Shown: positions 1 through 9,903, counted from the stretch's first letter. The stretch: DNA of 64,000 nucleotides from Pseudomonas sp. PB120 (GCF_009761815.1 NZ_RWIN01000020.1:1-64000); one strand, 5' to 3'. Made by a program: numbers and translations. The notes: generated by a model not told the origin, from the letters alone.

Positions 1-47
1 CAGGCCAGCTCCCACAGGTCTTGTGGGAGCTGGCCTGCCGGCGATGA
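1..47. repeat. REP-type palindrome
   Basis: A near-perfect inverted repeat (GGCCAGCTCCCACAG, short loop, CTTGTGGGAGCTGGCC) followed by CTGCCGGCGATGAG lies directly after the stop codon of the reverse-strand quinone oxidoreductase. The tail matches the right arm of the REP at 22328-22419. It may also act as a transcription stop for the gene ending at 53. The element may continue beyond the window edge. Confidence 0.8.
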
Positions 48-52
48 GGTCC

Positions 53-1030
53 TCAAGGCAACAGAACAGTCGAGCCGGTCGTACGCCGCGCTGACAACTC
101 GGTCTGCGCCTTCGCCGCGTCAGCCAGTGAATACTTCTGGCTGATCTCCACCTTCAACTTCCCGCTGATGATCATCTCAAACAACTCATCCGCCATCCGC
201 TGCAGGTTTTCAGCGTTATTGGCGTAGGTCGCCAGTGTCGGCCGGGTCACGTACAACGATCCCTTCGCCGACAAAATCCCCAGGTTCACCCCATCCACCG
301 CGCCGGACGCGTTGCCAAAACTCACCACCAGGCCTCGCGGCGCTGTGCTGTCCAGCGAGGTCAGCCAGGTGTCCTTGCCTACGCCGTCGTACACCACCGG
401 GACCTTTTTACCGTCAGTCAATTCCAGTACGCGTTGTGCGACGTTTTCATGGCTGTAGTCGATGGTCGCCCAAGCGCCATTGGCCTTGGCCAGTGCGGCT
501 TTTTCCGGCGAGCTGACGGTGCCGATCAACTTCACGCCCAACGCCTTGGCCCATTGGCAGGCCAGCGAGCCGACGCCGCCAGCAGCGGCATGAAACAGAA
601 CGGTTTCGCCGCCCTTCAGTTCATAGGTCTGACGCAACAGGTATTGCACGGTCAGGCCCTTGAGCATCACGCCGGCGGCCTGTTCGAAGCTGATCGCGTC
701 GGGCAGGTGCACCAGATTCGCTTCCGGCAACACATGCACTTCGCTGTAGGCGCCCAACGGGCCGCTGCCATACGCCACGCGATCGCCGATCTTGAAGCGG
801 GTGACTTCACTGCCCACCGCCTCGACCACGCCCGCGCCTTCCGAGCCGAGACCCGACGGCAAGGCTGGCGGAGGATAGAGACCGCTACGGTAATAGGTAT
901 CGATGAAGTTCAGGCCGATGGCCTTGTTGGTGACGCGAACCTGTTGCGGGCCGGGCTCGGCGGGTTGGAAATCCACATACTCGAGCACTTCGGGGCCGCC
1001 ATGGGCGCGGAACTGGATTCGCTTTGCCAT
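53..1030 (-). CDS. qor: NADPH:quinone oxidoreductase (zinc-independent MDR family)
   Basis: This 325-residue protein is a medium-chain dehydrogenase/reductase of the quinone oxidoreductase type, expected to reduce quinones or related electrophiles with NADPH in the cytosol. The N-terminal GroES-like half contains LNFIDTYYRSGLYP and the conserved GSEGAGVV segment. The cofactor half carries the nucleotide-binding AAAGGVGSLACQWAK near residues 148-162, and no structural-zinc cysteine cluster is visible, as expected for Qor. Length matches the family (about 325 residues). It is divergent from hemF across 178 bp. The same qor-hemF-aroE order is known in P. aeruginosa (PA0023-PA0025), which supports the call. 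The physiological substrate cannot be told from sequence. Confidence 0.93.
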   Translation of the reverse strand: MAKRIQFRAHGGPEVLEYVDFQPAEPGPQQVRVTNKAIGLNFIDTYYRSGLYPPPALPSGLGSEGAGVVEAVGSEVTRFKIGDRVAYGSGPLGAYSEVHVLPEANLVHLPDAISFEQAAGVMLKGLTVQYLLRQTYELKGGETVLFHAAAGGVGSLACQWAKALGVKLIGTVSSPEKAALAKANGAWATIDYSHENVAQRVLELTDGKKVPVVYDGVGKDTWLTSLDSTAPRGLVVSFGNASGAVDGVNLGILSAKGSLYVTRPTLATYANNAENLQRMADELFEMIISGKLKVEISQKYSLADAAKAQTELSARRTTGSTVLLP

Positions 1031-1184
1031 TTGCCTACTCCTTGGGTCTTGGCTACTGGGGTTGTAGCGCGAAGCCCCCTATCGAACTCCCAACCTTGAT
1101 CTTCGTCAACTGCGACGGGTGCATCGGCGATGTTATGCTACGCGCCCATTTGCGCCGGCCTCGCTCTCAGGGCGCGCCGCGTAG

Positions 1185-2123
<939 letters not shown>

Positions 2124-2136
2124 GTGAGGGATGTTG

Positions 2137-2958
2137 ATGGATCGTTACGTCGTATTCGGTAACCCGATTGGCCACAGCAAGTCACCGCTGATCCATCGTT
2201 TGTTCGCCGAGCAAACCGCCCAGCAACTGGACTACAGCACTTCGCTGGCGCCGCTCGACGACTTTTCCGACTTTGCCCGGATGTTTTTCCTCGAAGGTCG
2301 CGGCGCGAATGTGACCGTGCCCTTCAAGGAAGACGCCTATCGCCTGGCCGACAGCCTGACGGAACGGGCGCAGCGCGCTGGCGCGGTCAACACCCTGAGC
2401 AAGCTCGCCGATGGCACCTTGCTGGGCGACAACACCGATGGCGCCGGGCTGGTGCGGGACCTGACGGTCAACGCCGGGTTCAGCCTCACCGGTAAACGTA
2501 TCTTGCTGCTGGGCGCGGGCGGCGCGGTGCGTGGCGCGTTGGAACCGTTGCTGGCCGAGCAACCGTCCTCGGTGATCATCGCCAATCGCACCGTGGAAAA
2601 AGCCGAGCTGCTGGCGGAATTGTTCTCGGACCTGGGGCCGGTGTCGGCCAGCGGTTTTGACTGGTTGCAGGAGCCGGTCGACCTGATCATCAATGCGACG
2701 TCGGCGAGTTTGTCCGGCGACGTCCCGCCGATTGCCAGCAGCCTGATCGAGCCGGGCAAGACGGTGTGCTACGACATGATGTACGGCAAGGAACCGACGT
2801 CGTTCTGCCGCTGGGCCACGGAACATGGCGCCGCCGTGTCGATGGACGGGTTGGGGATGCTCGCGGAGCAAGCGGCGGAAGCCTTCTTCCTGTGGCGCGG
2901 AGTGCGTCCGGATACGGCGCCGGTGCTGGCCGAGCTTCGCCGCCAACTCGCGTTGTAA
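2137..2958 (+). CDS. aroE: Shikimate dehydrogenase (NADP+)
   Basis: AroE reduces 3-dehydroshikimate to shikimate in aromatic amino acid synthesis. The shikimate-binding N-terminus ([10 protein letters not shown]), the catalytic lysine in [11 protein letters not shown], the aspartate in [11 protein letters not shown] and the NADP-binding [13 protein letters not shown] are all present. Two in-frame ATGs exist, at 2131 and 2137. The second is preferred because GTGAGGG (2124-2130) sits about 7 bases before it and pseudomonad AroE proteins usually begin M-D-x-Y-V-V-F-G-N-P. The product is then 273 residues, normal for the family. It lies 13 bp behind hemF. A BIME starts three bases after the stop. 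Confidence 0.97.
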   Translation: MDRYVVFGNPIGHSKSPLIHRLFAEQTAQQLDYSTSLAPLDDFSDFARMFFLEGRGANVTVPFKEDAYRLADSLTERAQRAGAVNTLSKLADGTLLGDNTDGAGLVRDLTVNAGFSLTGKRILLLGAGGAVRGALEPLLAEQPSSVIIANRTVEKAELLAELFSDLGPVSASGFDWLQEPVDLIINATSASLSGDVPPIASSLIEPGKTVCYDMMYGKEPTSFCRWATEHGAAVSMDGLGMLAEQAAEAFFLWRGVRPDTAPVLAELRRQLAL

Positions 2959-2960
2959 TG

Positions 2961-3059
2961 GTAGGAGCGAGCTTGCTCGCGAAAGTCGTGAACGGTAACG
3001 CTTGAAGCCTGACACCCAGCGGGGCCTATGCGTTTTTCGCGAGCAAGCTCGCTCCTACA
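2961..3059. repeat. BIME: two inverted REP arms
   Basis: Left arm GTAGGAGCGAGCTTGCTCGC (from 2961) and right arm GCGAGCAAGCTCGCTCCTAC (ending near 3058) face each other across about 55 bp. The spacer, read on the minus strand, resembles the spacers at 50312-50413 and 56101-56206. It lies between the convergent aroE and SulP genes, where a bidirectional stop or mRNA-stabilising hairpin is plausible. Confidence 0.9.
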
Positions 3060-3062
3060 GGG

Positions 3063-4631
3063 TCAGTCTTCAAAGCGGATCGGGCATTTCTCCGCGCCTT
3101 CGAGCTTGCGCAACTCCTCCACCACCGGCGGCCTCGCCCCGCGCAACGTCAGGCTGCGGTCCTGCTTGAGCAGTCGCCGCGCTTCCTGGTGCAGCATTTC
3201 CACACCCGAATAATCGATGAAGTTGATCTGCTGCGCCTCGATCACCACCCGAGCCCCGTGCATGCGTTGCAAGCGCACTTGCAGGTAATGACTGGCGCCG
3301 AAGAAGATCGAACCGCCCACTCGCAGAATGTCCTCATTGCCTTCGCGCCAATGCTGAACACGCGGCTGTGAGGTGCGCTTGAGGTAAAAAAACAACGACG
3401 CGAGCACGCCGGCATAGATCGCCGTCTGCAATTCCAGCAGCAGCGTGGCGACGCAGGTCAGCGCCATGACCACGAACTCGGCCCGACTCACCCGCAATAA
3501 CGCACGGATGCCGCGATGGTCGATCAAGCCCCAGGCGATCAACAGGATGCTGCCGGCCATGGCCGGAATCGGAATGTGCGCGATCAACCCCGCGCCGAAA
3601 ATCGCAAACAGTGCTACCCACAAAGCTGAAAACACGCCGGCCATGGGCGAGCACGCGCCCGCTTCGTAGCTCAAACCCGAGCGAGTGAAGGAACCGGCTG
3701 ACAACGAGCCGGAAAAAAACGCACCGACCATGTTCGACAAGCCCTGGGCGCGGACCTCCTGATTCGCATCGAGCAACTGTTGCGAACGGGCGGACAGCGA
3801 GCGAGCAATCGACAGGCTGGTCACCAGACCCAGCATCCCCACCGCGACAGCGCTGGGCAGCAGGCGCAGGATCAGCTCCAGGTCCAGCGGCAGCGGGCTG
3901 AAGGGTGGCAGTTGCCCGACAAATGCGCTGACCAACTTCACATGGCCAAACATCGATGGCCACAACCAGACCAGCAGCCCGCTCAGCACCAAAGTGATCA
4001 ACAGCGTCGGCCAGCGTCGCAACAGCAGTTTCAACACGATGCCCACGACCACCGTCACCAGGCCCAGCGCCAGTGAAGGTTTATCCACCTCGCCGAGGTG
4101 ACTGAAAAGCTTGATCAGGCTGTTCAATGCCGTGGCCTGGCTGGGCAAGTCCAGGCCCAGCAGGTTGGGCAGCTGTCCGATGGCGATCACCACCGCTGCG
4201 CCCAGGGTGAAACCCAGCACCACCGAATGCGAAACGAAATTGACCAAGGCACCGAAACGCAGCATCCCGAGCAGCCATTGGAAAATGCCGGCGAGGAGTG
4301 TCAGCAACAGGATCAACGTGATGTAGTCCTGTGACGCGGGAACGGCCAGAGGACTGACGCTGGCGAACAGGACAATGGAGATCGCCGCCGTAGGACCGCA
4401 GATCAGATGCCACGACGAACCCCACAGGCAAGCGATCAGCACCGGGATAATGGCAGCGTACAAGCCGTATTCCGGTGGGAGACCGGCGATCAAGGCGTAG
4501 GCAATGGATTGCGGCAACGCGAGAATCGCGCCGCTGAGGCCGACAATCAGGTCTCGCCCAACGCTGGCGCGGGTCTGCCGGGGCAACCAACTGAGAAAGG
4601 GAAAGAGAGAGTAGCGGCTGGGGAAGGCCAT
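3063..4631 (-). CDS. SulP-family anion transporter with STAS domain
   Basis: A 522-residue inner-membrane SLC26/SulP protein, predicted to carry sulfate, bicarbonate or a related anion. The N-terminal signature DLIVGLSGAILALPQSIAYALIAGLPPEYGLY-type block (residues about 28-60), many hydrophobic segments and a C-terminal STAS domain (about residues 425-520, with FIDYSGVEMLHQEARRLL) define the family. The start at 4631 is chosen because AGAGGA lies just upstream; the longer reading to 4682 adds an untypical Cys-rich stretch. A second, different SulP gene is at 60154-61680. The substrate is not determined by sequence. The neighbouring choline-sulfate genes make sulfate handling attractive, but this is only inference. 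Confidence 0.9.
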   Translation of the reverse strand: MAFPSRYSLFPFLSWLPRQTRASVGRDLIVGLSGAILALPQSIAYALIAGLPPEYGLYAAIIPVLIACLWGSSWHLICGPTAAISIVLFASVSPLAVPASQDYITLILLLTLLAGIFQWLLGMLRFGALVNFVSHSVVLGFTLGAAVVIAIGQLPNLLGLDLPSQATALNSLIKLFSHLGEVDKPSLALGLVTVVVGIVLKLLLRRWPTLLITLVLSGLLVWLWPSMFGHVKLVSAFVGQLPPFSPLPLDLELILRLLPSAVAVGMLGLVTSLSIARSLSARSQQLLDANQEVRAQGLSNMVGAFFSGSLSAGSFTRSGLSYEAGACSPMAGVFSALWVALFAIFGAGLIAHIPIPAMAGSILLIAWGLIDHRGIRALLRVSRAEFVVMALTCVATLLLELQTAIYAGVLASLFFYLKRTSQPRVQHWREGNEDILRVGGSIFFGASHYLQVRLQRMHGARVVIEAQQINFIDYSGVEMLHQEARRLLKQDRSLTLRGARPPVVEELRKLEGAEKCPIRFED

Positions 4632-4680
4632 GGGTCCTCTGGAGTGGGGTTTTGCGCAAGGGTAGCAGGACAACACGATC

Positions 4681-4877
4681 ATTGTGGTGAGGGAGCTTGT
4701 CGGAACGCCGCACCGTCCCGCTTGATCATTGTGGCGAGGGAGCTTGCTCCCGCTCGGCCGCGTAGCGGCCGCTTATTCGTACAAATCGGTGAGACTCGCA
4801 AGCCGAATTGACGTATTGGGAGCGCTGCGCACTCCAGCGGGAGCAAGCTCCCTCGCCACAGATTTCCCTCGCCACAG
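4681..4877. repeat. BIME of the GTGGCGAGGGAGC class with degenerate flanks
   Basis: The main pair is GTGGCGAGGGAGCTTGCTCC (from 4731) and its inverse ending at 4860. The loop contains the palindrome CGGCCGCGTAGCGGCCG. A decayed copy (ATTGTGGTGAGGGAGCTTG) precedes it at 4681 and a partial copy (TTTCCCTCGCCACAG) follows at 4863-4877, suggesting repeated insertion or duplication at one site. The same class occurs at 12472-12604 and 41291-41399. Confidence 0.88.
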
Positions 4878-4884
4878 TGGTTAC

Positions 4885-5805
4885 TTACAACTTGGCTTTT
4901 ACGGCGGGCAACGCGTCCTTGCCGTCCGCAGTCTTCACGCCATCCAGCCACTTATCCAGCACCGCCGGGTTGGCCTTGATCCACGCCTTGGCCGCGTCCG
5001 CATTGCTGACCTTTTTGTTCACCACTTCGGCCATGATGCTGTTCTCCATCTCCTGGGTGAAACTCAGGTTGGTGAGCAGTTTGCCGACGTTCGGGCAGGC
5101 TTCGGCGTAACCTTTGCGGGTCAGTGTGTGGACGCTGCCAGTGTCACCGAAGTATTTCTCGCCGCCCTTGAGGTAATGCATTTTCAGCTGCACGTTCATT
5201 GGGTGCGGGGTCCAGCCGAGGAAGGTCACGAATTTCTGCTTTTTCACGGCGCGGGACACTTCGGCCAGCATCGCCTGCTCGCTGGATTCGACCAGTTTCC
5301 ACTGACCCATGTCGAAGTCGTTCTTCTTGATGATCTCTTGCAGGGAGATGTTTGCCGGCGCACCGGAGCCGATGCCGTAAATTTTCTTGTCGAACTTGTC
5401 CGCGTATTTGTTCAGGTCGGCAAAGTTATGCACACCCGCGTCCCACACGTAATCCGGGACGGCCAAGGTAAATTCAGTGCCGTCGAGGTTCTTCGCCAGT
5501 TGCGTGACGTCGCCGGTGGCCACGAACTTGTCGTAGAAACCCTGCTGCGCCGGCATCCAGTTGCCCAGGAACACGTCGACCTGGCCATCCTTCAACCCAC
5601 CAAAGGTAATCGGCACCGCGAGGGTATCGACTTTGGCCTTGTAGCCCATGCCGTCCAACAGAAATCCGGTGATGGCATTAGTCGCGGCGATGTCGCTCCA
5701 GCCAGGGTCGGCCATTTTCACCGTCTCGCAGCTCTGGTCGGCATAGGCCGACACACTGCCCAGAGCCAGCAGGCCGACTGTCAGTACTGTGGATAACTTT
5801 TGCAT
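4885..5805 (-). CDS. choX: Choline ABC transporter substrate-binding protein
   Basis: A 306-residue periplasmic binding protein of the glycine-betaine/choline family (OpuAC type). Residues 1-22 form a Sec signal peptide ending S-A-Y-A-D. Trp residues in the DPGWSD and GNWMPAQ segments are typical of the aromatic cage that holds a trimethylammonium group. It lies 16 bp downstream of betC on the same strand, with a good AGGGGAAG ribosome site, so one transcript probably makes the sulfatase and the binding protein that captures choline. No permease or ATPase gene is adjacent; it presumably partners with a choline ABC transporter encoded elsewhere. ChoX is the best call from context; another quaternary amine ligand is possible. 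Confidence 0.9.
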   Translation of the reverse strand: MQKLSTVLTVGLLALGSVSAYADQSCETVKMADPGWSDIAATNAITGFLLDGMGYKAKVDTLAVPITFGGLKDGQVDVFLGNWMPAQQGFYDKFVATGDVTQLAKNLDGTEFTLAVPDYVWDAGVHNFADLNKYADKFDKKIYGIGSGAPANISLQEIIKKNDFDMGQWKLVESSEQAMLAEVSRAVKKQKFVTFLGWTPHPMNVQLKMHYLKGGEKYFGDTGSVHTLTRKGYAEACPNVGKLLTNLSFTQEMENSIMAEVVNKKVSNADAAKAWIKANPAVLDKWLDGVKTADGKDALPAVKAKL

Positions 5806-5821
5806 GGACTTCCCCTTAACA

Positions 5822-7336
5822 TTATTGGTTTTGGCAGGGTTGTGGATAACGTGCTTTACGCTCCAGATCGTCGAGGTCGATGTGATTGCGCATGTATTGC
5901 TGACTGGCGTCCACCAGCGGCTGGTGATCCCAGCTCTTCAGCTTGCCGATGGTCAGTGCGTCGGCGACGAAGCGCCGGCGGCGTTGACTCGCGAGCACCT
6001 GCTGGTGAATCGCCGGAATGTCCCATTTGGCCCGTGCTTCGGCGAGAAACTCCTCGAATAGCGCGCGATGTTGCGGCGATTGGCTGAGTTCTTCCTGTTC
6101 ACGCGGGTCGTTGTGTACGTCGAAGAGTAGGCAAGGGTCGTCTTCGCTGTAGATAAATTTATAGGCGCCCCGGCGAATCATCATCAGCGGGCTGATGGTG
6201 CCTTCGGCCATGTATTCACCAAAGACTTCGTCGTGACCGCCCTGCCCTTGCAGGTGCGAAACCAGCGAACGACCGTCCAGCGGCAGACCCGGCTCCAGCG
6301 AACCGCCGGCCAGTTCGACAAAGGTTGGCAGGAGGTCGGCAGTGGATACCGCGGCACTCACGCGGCCTGCCCCAAACTGCCCCGGCGCACTTATCAACAG
6401 GGGAACGCGCGCGGCCATTTCATACCAGTGCATTTTGTACCAGAGACCACGCTCGCCGAGCATGTCGCCGTGGTCGCCGGAGAACACAATGATGGTGTCA
6501 TCGATGATCCCGGTTTCTTCGAGTGTTTGCAGGAGTTTGCCGACGTTACTGTCGATATAGCTACAAGCGCCGAAATACGCACGGCGCGCATCGCGAATCT
6601 TATCCACAGGCAACGGCTTCTCCCACAGGTCGTAGACCTTCAACAACCGCTGGGCGTGTGGATCGAGTTCGTTCTGTGCCGGCGTTTCGGGTAACGGGAT
6701 GTCGGCATCCTCATACATGTCCCAAAAGGCCTTGGGAATGGTGTACGGGTCGTGTGGGTGGGTCATTGAGACGGTCAGGCAGAACGGCTGATCGCCGTCC
6801 TCACGGATGTGATCGAACAGATACTGCTGAGCCTTGAATACCACCTCTTCATCGAAATCCAGCTGATTGGTGCGCACGCACGGCCCGGCCTGCAACACCG
6901 ACGACATGTTGTGATACCAGCTCGGGCGCACGTCCGGTTCGTCCCAGTTCACCGCCCAACCGTAATCGGCCGGGTAAATGTCGCTGGTCAGGCGTTCTTC
7001 ATAACCGTGCAGCTGATCCGGGCCGCAGAAATGCATTTTCCCGGACAGCGCGGTGCGATAACCGAGGCGACGCAGGTAATGGGCATAAGTCGGCACATCG
7101 GCCGGGAAATCGGCCGCGTTGTCATAGGCGCCGATCTTGCTCGGCAATTGACCGCTGACCAAGGTAAAACGCGACGGTGCGCAGAGCGGGCTGTTGCAAT
7201 AAGCGGCGTCGAACACCACGCCTTGGGCGGCGAGGCGGCTGAGATGGGGTAATTTGATCGGCGAAGGGCCGTAGAACGGCAACATTGGCGCGGCCATCTG
7301 ATCGGCCATGATGAAAAGAATATTCTTGCGCTTCAT
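5822..7336 (-). CDS. betC: Choline-sulfatase
   Basis: This 504-residue alkaline-phosphatase-fold sulfatase hydrolyses choline-O-sulfate to choline and sulfate, feeding glycine-betaine synthesis and sulfur supply. The sulfatase signature Cys52-Ala-Pro-Ser-Arg provides the cysteine converted to formylglycine. Metal ligands are visible in ADQ near residue 12 and in SGDHGDMLGERG. The C-terminal region with MRRGAYKFIYSEDDP fits the choline-sulfatase subfamily. The ATG at 7336 (MKRKNILFIMADQ) is preferred over 7354 since family members begin there. No signal peptide is seen, so it should act in the cytoplasm, as BetC does. It is divergent from a LysR regulator, with choX behind it. Confidence 0.96.
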   Translation of the reverse strand: MKRKNILFIMADQMAAPMLPFYGPSPIKLPHLSRLAAQGVVFDAAYCNSPLCAPSRFTLVSGQLPSKIGAYDNAADFPADVPTYAHYLRRLGYRTALSGKMHFCGPDQLHGYEERLTSDIYPADYGWAVNWDEPDVRPSWYHNMSSVLQAGPCVRTNQLDFDEEVVFKAQQYLFDHIREDGDQPFCLTVSMTHPHDPYTIPKAFWDMYEDADIPLPETPAQNELDPHAQRLLKVYDLWEKPLPVDKIRDARRAYFGACSYIDSNVGKLLQTLEETGIIDDTIIVFSGDHGDMLGERGLWYKMHWYEMAARVPLLISAPGQFGAGRVSAAVSTADLLPTFVELAGGSLEPGLPLDGRSLVSHLQGQGGHDEVFGEYMAEGTISPLMMIRRGAYKFIYSEDDPCLLFDVHNDPREQEELSQSPQHRALFEEFLAEARAKWDIPAIHQQVLASQRRRRFVADALTIGKLKSWDHQPLVDASQQYMRNHIDLDDLERKARYPQPCQNQ

Positions 7337-7437
7337 GTGATCGCGGCATTCCATAGTGGATATTTATGCGAAAGTGCTTCGATTGAGCATGGATTCCCTG
7401 TTCTCTCTGGTAAAGCCCGCCTCAGGCAATGACTAGG

Positions 7438-7452
7438 ATAAGCACAGCTTAT
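7438..7452. promoter_or_regulatory. Perfect palindrome over the LysR start codon (putative operator)
   Basis: ATAAGC-ACA-GCTTAT is a perfect 6-3-6 inverted repeat of T-N11-A type, whose right arm includes the first bases of the LysR start codon. LysR proteins typically bind such sites in the divergent promoter region and repress their own gene. The assignment as the regulator's own site is inference. Confidence 0.5.
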
Positions 7453-8401
7453 GTATGACGCCCTTGGTGACTTGTCTTTGGACCTGCTTCGAGCGTTCGA
7501 AGCGGCCGCCCGCCAGCGCAGCTTCACCGCCGCTGCGGTGGAGCTCGGCACCACGCAACCGGCGATCAGCCAACAGATCAAGCGCTTGGAGGAACAACTC
7601 GCCACGCGCCTGTTCGACCGCATCTATCGCGGTATCGAATTGACCGAGGCCGGAAATATTCTGTTTGAGCAGGTTCAGCTCGGCTTGCAGAATATCGACG
7701 CAGGATTAAGCGCAATCAGCGCACAGCACCAGCATGAGGTTTTGCAGGTCGCGACCGATTTCGCTTTCGCGGCGTATTGGCTGATGCCGCGTTTGCATCG
7801 CTTCCATGCGGCCAATCCGCACGTCGACGTCAGCCTGGTCACCAGCGAACGCAGTCTCAACATGCTGCGTACCGATATCGATGTGGCCGTGCTGTTCGGT
7901 GATGGGCGGTTTAAACAAGGGGAAAGCCATTGGCTGTTCAGCGAGGAAGTGTTTCCGGTATGCAGTCCATTGTTGTTGAAGGACCGCCCCCTACCCTTGC
8001 CGGCTCAGTCGCTGCTGGAGTTCCCGTTGCTGCACCTGCGGGGTGAGAACAGCAGCAACTGGTTCGATTGGAGCGGTGTATTTCGCGAATTGGGCATTAC
8101 GTCCGCGCCCGTGCCGGGGCAATTGCGCTTCGACAATTACACCTTGTTGATCCAAGCGGCGATTGGCGGCCAGGGTGTGGCGATCGGTTGGCGGCACCTT
8201 GTGGATAACTTGCTGGCGCAAGGTTTGTTGTATCGGCCGATTGCCGAGACGGTGATGTCCCGGCTCGGGTATTACGTGGTGCTGCCCCAGCGCAAACGGC
8301 GCGGAGCCTTGATTCAACAGTTTGTGGACTGGTTGATGGAGGAACAGGCCAGTAGCGCGCAATCGTTGAACGGACTGCCGTTGCCCTCTATCGCTGTTTA
8401 G
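7451..8401 (+). CDS. LysR-family regulator of choline sulfate utilisation
   Basis: A 316-residue LysR transcription factor. The winged helix-turn-helix covers about residues 5-65 (RSFTAAAVELGTTQPAISQQ followed by KRLEEQLATRLFDR). The remainder is a periplasmic-binding-like effector domain. It is transcribed away from betC-choX, the standard arrangement for the dedicated regulator of choline-sulfate genes, which probably responds to choline-O-sulfate or choline. The start ATG at 7451 overlaps a palindrome likely to mediate autoregulation. An AGGATAAG segment upstream could serve as ribosome site. Its last 14 bp overlap the 3' end of the convergent gene at 8388-9059. The functional name rests on the neighbours. 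Confidence 0.9.
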   Translation: MYDALGDLSLDLLRAFEAAARQRSFTAAAVELGTTQPAISQQIKRLEEQLATRLFDRIYRGIELTEAGNILFEQVQLGLQNIDAGLSAISAQHQHEVLQVATDFAFAAYWLMPRLHRFHAANPHVDVSLVTSERSLNMLRTDIDVAVLFGDGRFKQGESHWLFSEEVFPVCSPLLLKDRPLPLPAQSLLEFPLLHLRGENSSNWFDWSGVFRELGITSAPVPGQLRFDNYTLLIQAAIGGQGVAIGWRHLVDNLLAQGLLYRPIAETVMSRLGYYVVLPQRKRRGALIQQFVDWLMEEQASSAQSLNGLPLPSIAV

Positions 8402-9059
8402 TGCCCGCCGCGACAAAATTCACGTGCTGGCCCACGTGCAAATTCAGGTGCAGTTCATCGGCGATCCCTATTGCCACGCGATGCAACCGTTCGAGCGGTT
8501 CGGCCAGCCCCGGTTCAAGGCTGTTGCTGATGTGGCTAAAATGCTCAATCGTCAGCCCAGGCACCCCGCGTGGCGCATTCACCAACGTCCAGTGCAAGGG
8601 GCTGCTTTGCAATGCTTCGCGAATTTCCTCGGCGGCATGGCGTTGCAGTTGATCCTCTATTTCCGGATCGTCCAGCACCTCAAAATCGCCCACCAAAAAA
8701 AGCCGGGCGATACCCGCTGCCTGCATGCCGTCGATCAACGCGTCCACCGCCAGCACCTGTTCCACCGGGCCTGGCACGATGGTTTTTTCCACATATTCAC
8801 TGTTGAACGGCAAACCAGGTGCGTCTAATAGACAGATGACGGCGGAACAACCCGCCACGCTTTGCTTCACGCGTTCGGCATCAAACAGGTCGCCCGGCTT
8901 GGTCCGCAGGCCGGGGCGTGGCGCCAGCGCGGTCAAATCGTCAAGAATGGCGATTACTTCATGCTGGCGACGCAGCATTTCAGCCATCAGCGCACTGCCC
9001 AGGCTACTCATGGCACCATAAAGCACCACTTTTACTGCGGGGGTTTCGGCATTTTTCAT
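8388..9059 (-). CDS. NAD(P)-binding Rossmann-fold (NmrA/SDR-like) protein
   Basis: A 223-residue protein with an atypical short-chain dehydrogenase or NmrA-like Rossmann fold. The N-terminus VKVVLYGAMSSLGSALMAEML resembles a G-x-x-x-x-x-G nucleotide-binding loop, and a later SPLHWTLVNAPRGVPG segment resembles the atypical SDR pattern in which a family member predicts a person-like C-terminal substrate region. The start at 9059 has GGAAT upstream; the longer frame to 9422 runs antisense over the next gene and is rejected. It converges with the LysR gene, overlapping it by 14 bp. The substrate is unknown. Such proteins are often annotated as epimerases or redox-sensing regulators, and sequence alone does not decide. 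Confidence 0.8.
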   Translation of the reverse strand: MKNAETPAVKVVLYGAMSSLGSALMAEMLRRQHEVIAILDDLTALAPRPGLRTKPGDLFDAERVKQSVAGCSAVICLLDAPGLPFNSEYVEKTIVPGPVEQVLAVDALIDGMQAAGIARLFLVGDFEVLDDPEIEDQLQRHAAEEIREALQSSPLHWTLVNAPRGVPGLTIEHFSHISNSLEPGLAEPLERLHRVAIGIADELHLNLHVGQHVNFVAAGTKQR

Positions 9060-9143
9060 GGCTGAGATTCCTTGTTTCCTACGTATATGGCGTGTGACCT
9101 GTGGGAAACGGTGAGGGTTCGACCGGGTTTTAGAGGGATTCAG

Positions 9144-9470
9144 ATGCAGCAGATCAAGGGGTATCACGCCCATGTTTATTTTGACGCCGACACTCTTCCC
9201 CAGGCGCGAGCCTTGTGTGAGCAGGCTGCGCAGTTGTTTGCGTTGAAGATGGGCCGCGTCCACGAACGCCCGGTCGGCCCGCACCCCGACTGGAGCTGCC
9301 AACTGGCTTTCGAGCCGGATCAGATTGGTCAGGTGCTGCCGTGGCTGGCGCTCAACCGCAAGGGATTGGTGGTGTTCCTGCACCCGGACACGGGTGACGA
9401 CCTGCTCGACCACACCGAGCATGCGATCTGGATGGGCGCGATCCGGCCGCTGGATTTATCTATTTTTTGA
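9144..9470 (+). CDS. DOPA 4,5-dioxygenase-like protein
   Basis: A 108-residue protein matching the small DOPA-dioxygenase-like family of bacteria and fungi. Conserved features are GYHAHVYFD at residues 5-13 and the histidines in HPDWSCQLAF, LHPDT and DHTEHAIWMG, which are probable metal ligands. AGAGGG at 9132-9137 supports the ATG at 9144; a longer reading from 9072 has no ribosome site. Bacterial members are often of unproven substrate despite the family name. It is convergent with the GFA-family gene, and the two stop codons abut at 9470/9471. Confidence 0.85.
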   Translation: MQQIKGYHAHVYFDADTLPQARALCEQAAQLFALKMGRVHERPVGPHPDWSCQLAFEPDQIGQVLPWLALNRKGLVVFLHPDTGDDLLDHTEHAIWMGAIRPLDLSIF

Positions 9471-9872
9471 TCAAAGGCTTTCTTCCGCTTCGCCGGGCAA
9501 ATGCTCGTCCAGATGCAGCCAGGGCAAACGGTTGTCCATCCAGATGTGTCGCTCGGCTGGCGCCAGCTCCGGGTGGTCGAGGGTTGCGACAGTGACGTCG
9601 ATGCTCTCGGGGCTGAGGCGTGTGATCAGCGCCAGTTGCGCCCCACAGGTCGGGCAGAAATATCGCACGCAGCTGGATGAGGATTCGTATTCGGCAGGTT
9701 TGCCTTTGACCCATTCGAAGGCGGATGCGGGAAGGGTGATCCAGGTGGTCACTGTTCCGCCGCTGACTCGGCGGCAAATCGAGCAATGGCAGTGGGCGAT
9801 GTCGCGCAGCGGCCCGCTGAATTGATAGCGCAAATTTCCGCAGTGGCAACCGCCGGTGTGAATGCTGTTCAT
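9471..9872 (-). CDS. GFA family (glutathione-dependent formaldehyde-activating enzyme-like) protein
   Basis: A 133-residue zinc protein with the complete GFA cysteine pattern: Cys9-x-Cys11, Cys28-x-Cys30-x-x-Cys33 and Cys73-x-x-Cys76. The founding member was described as speeding S-hydroxymethylglutathione formation from formaldehyde and glutathione, but most family members have no known substrate. The start at 9872 is supported by AGGAGG seven bases upstream; an out-of-frame ATG lies between them. It is convergent with the dioxygenase-like gene. Its promoter region is followed upstream by a BIME. Confidence 0.88.
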   Translation of the reverse strand: MNSIHTGGCHCGNLRYQFSGPLRDIAHCHCSICRRVSGGTVTTWITLPASAFEWVKGKPAEYESSSSCVRYFCPTCGAQLALITRLSPESIDVTVATLDHPELAPAERHIWMDNRLPWLHLDEHLPGEAEESL

Positions 9873-9903
9873 GACATGACCTCCTGCTGTGTATGTGCCG
9901 GCG

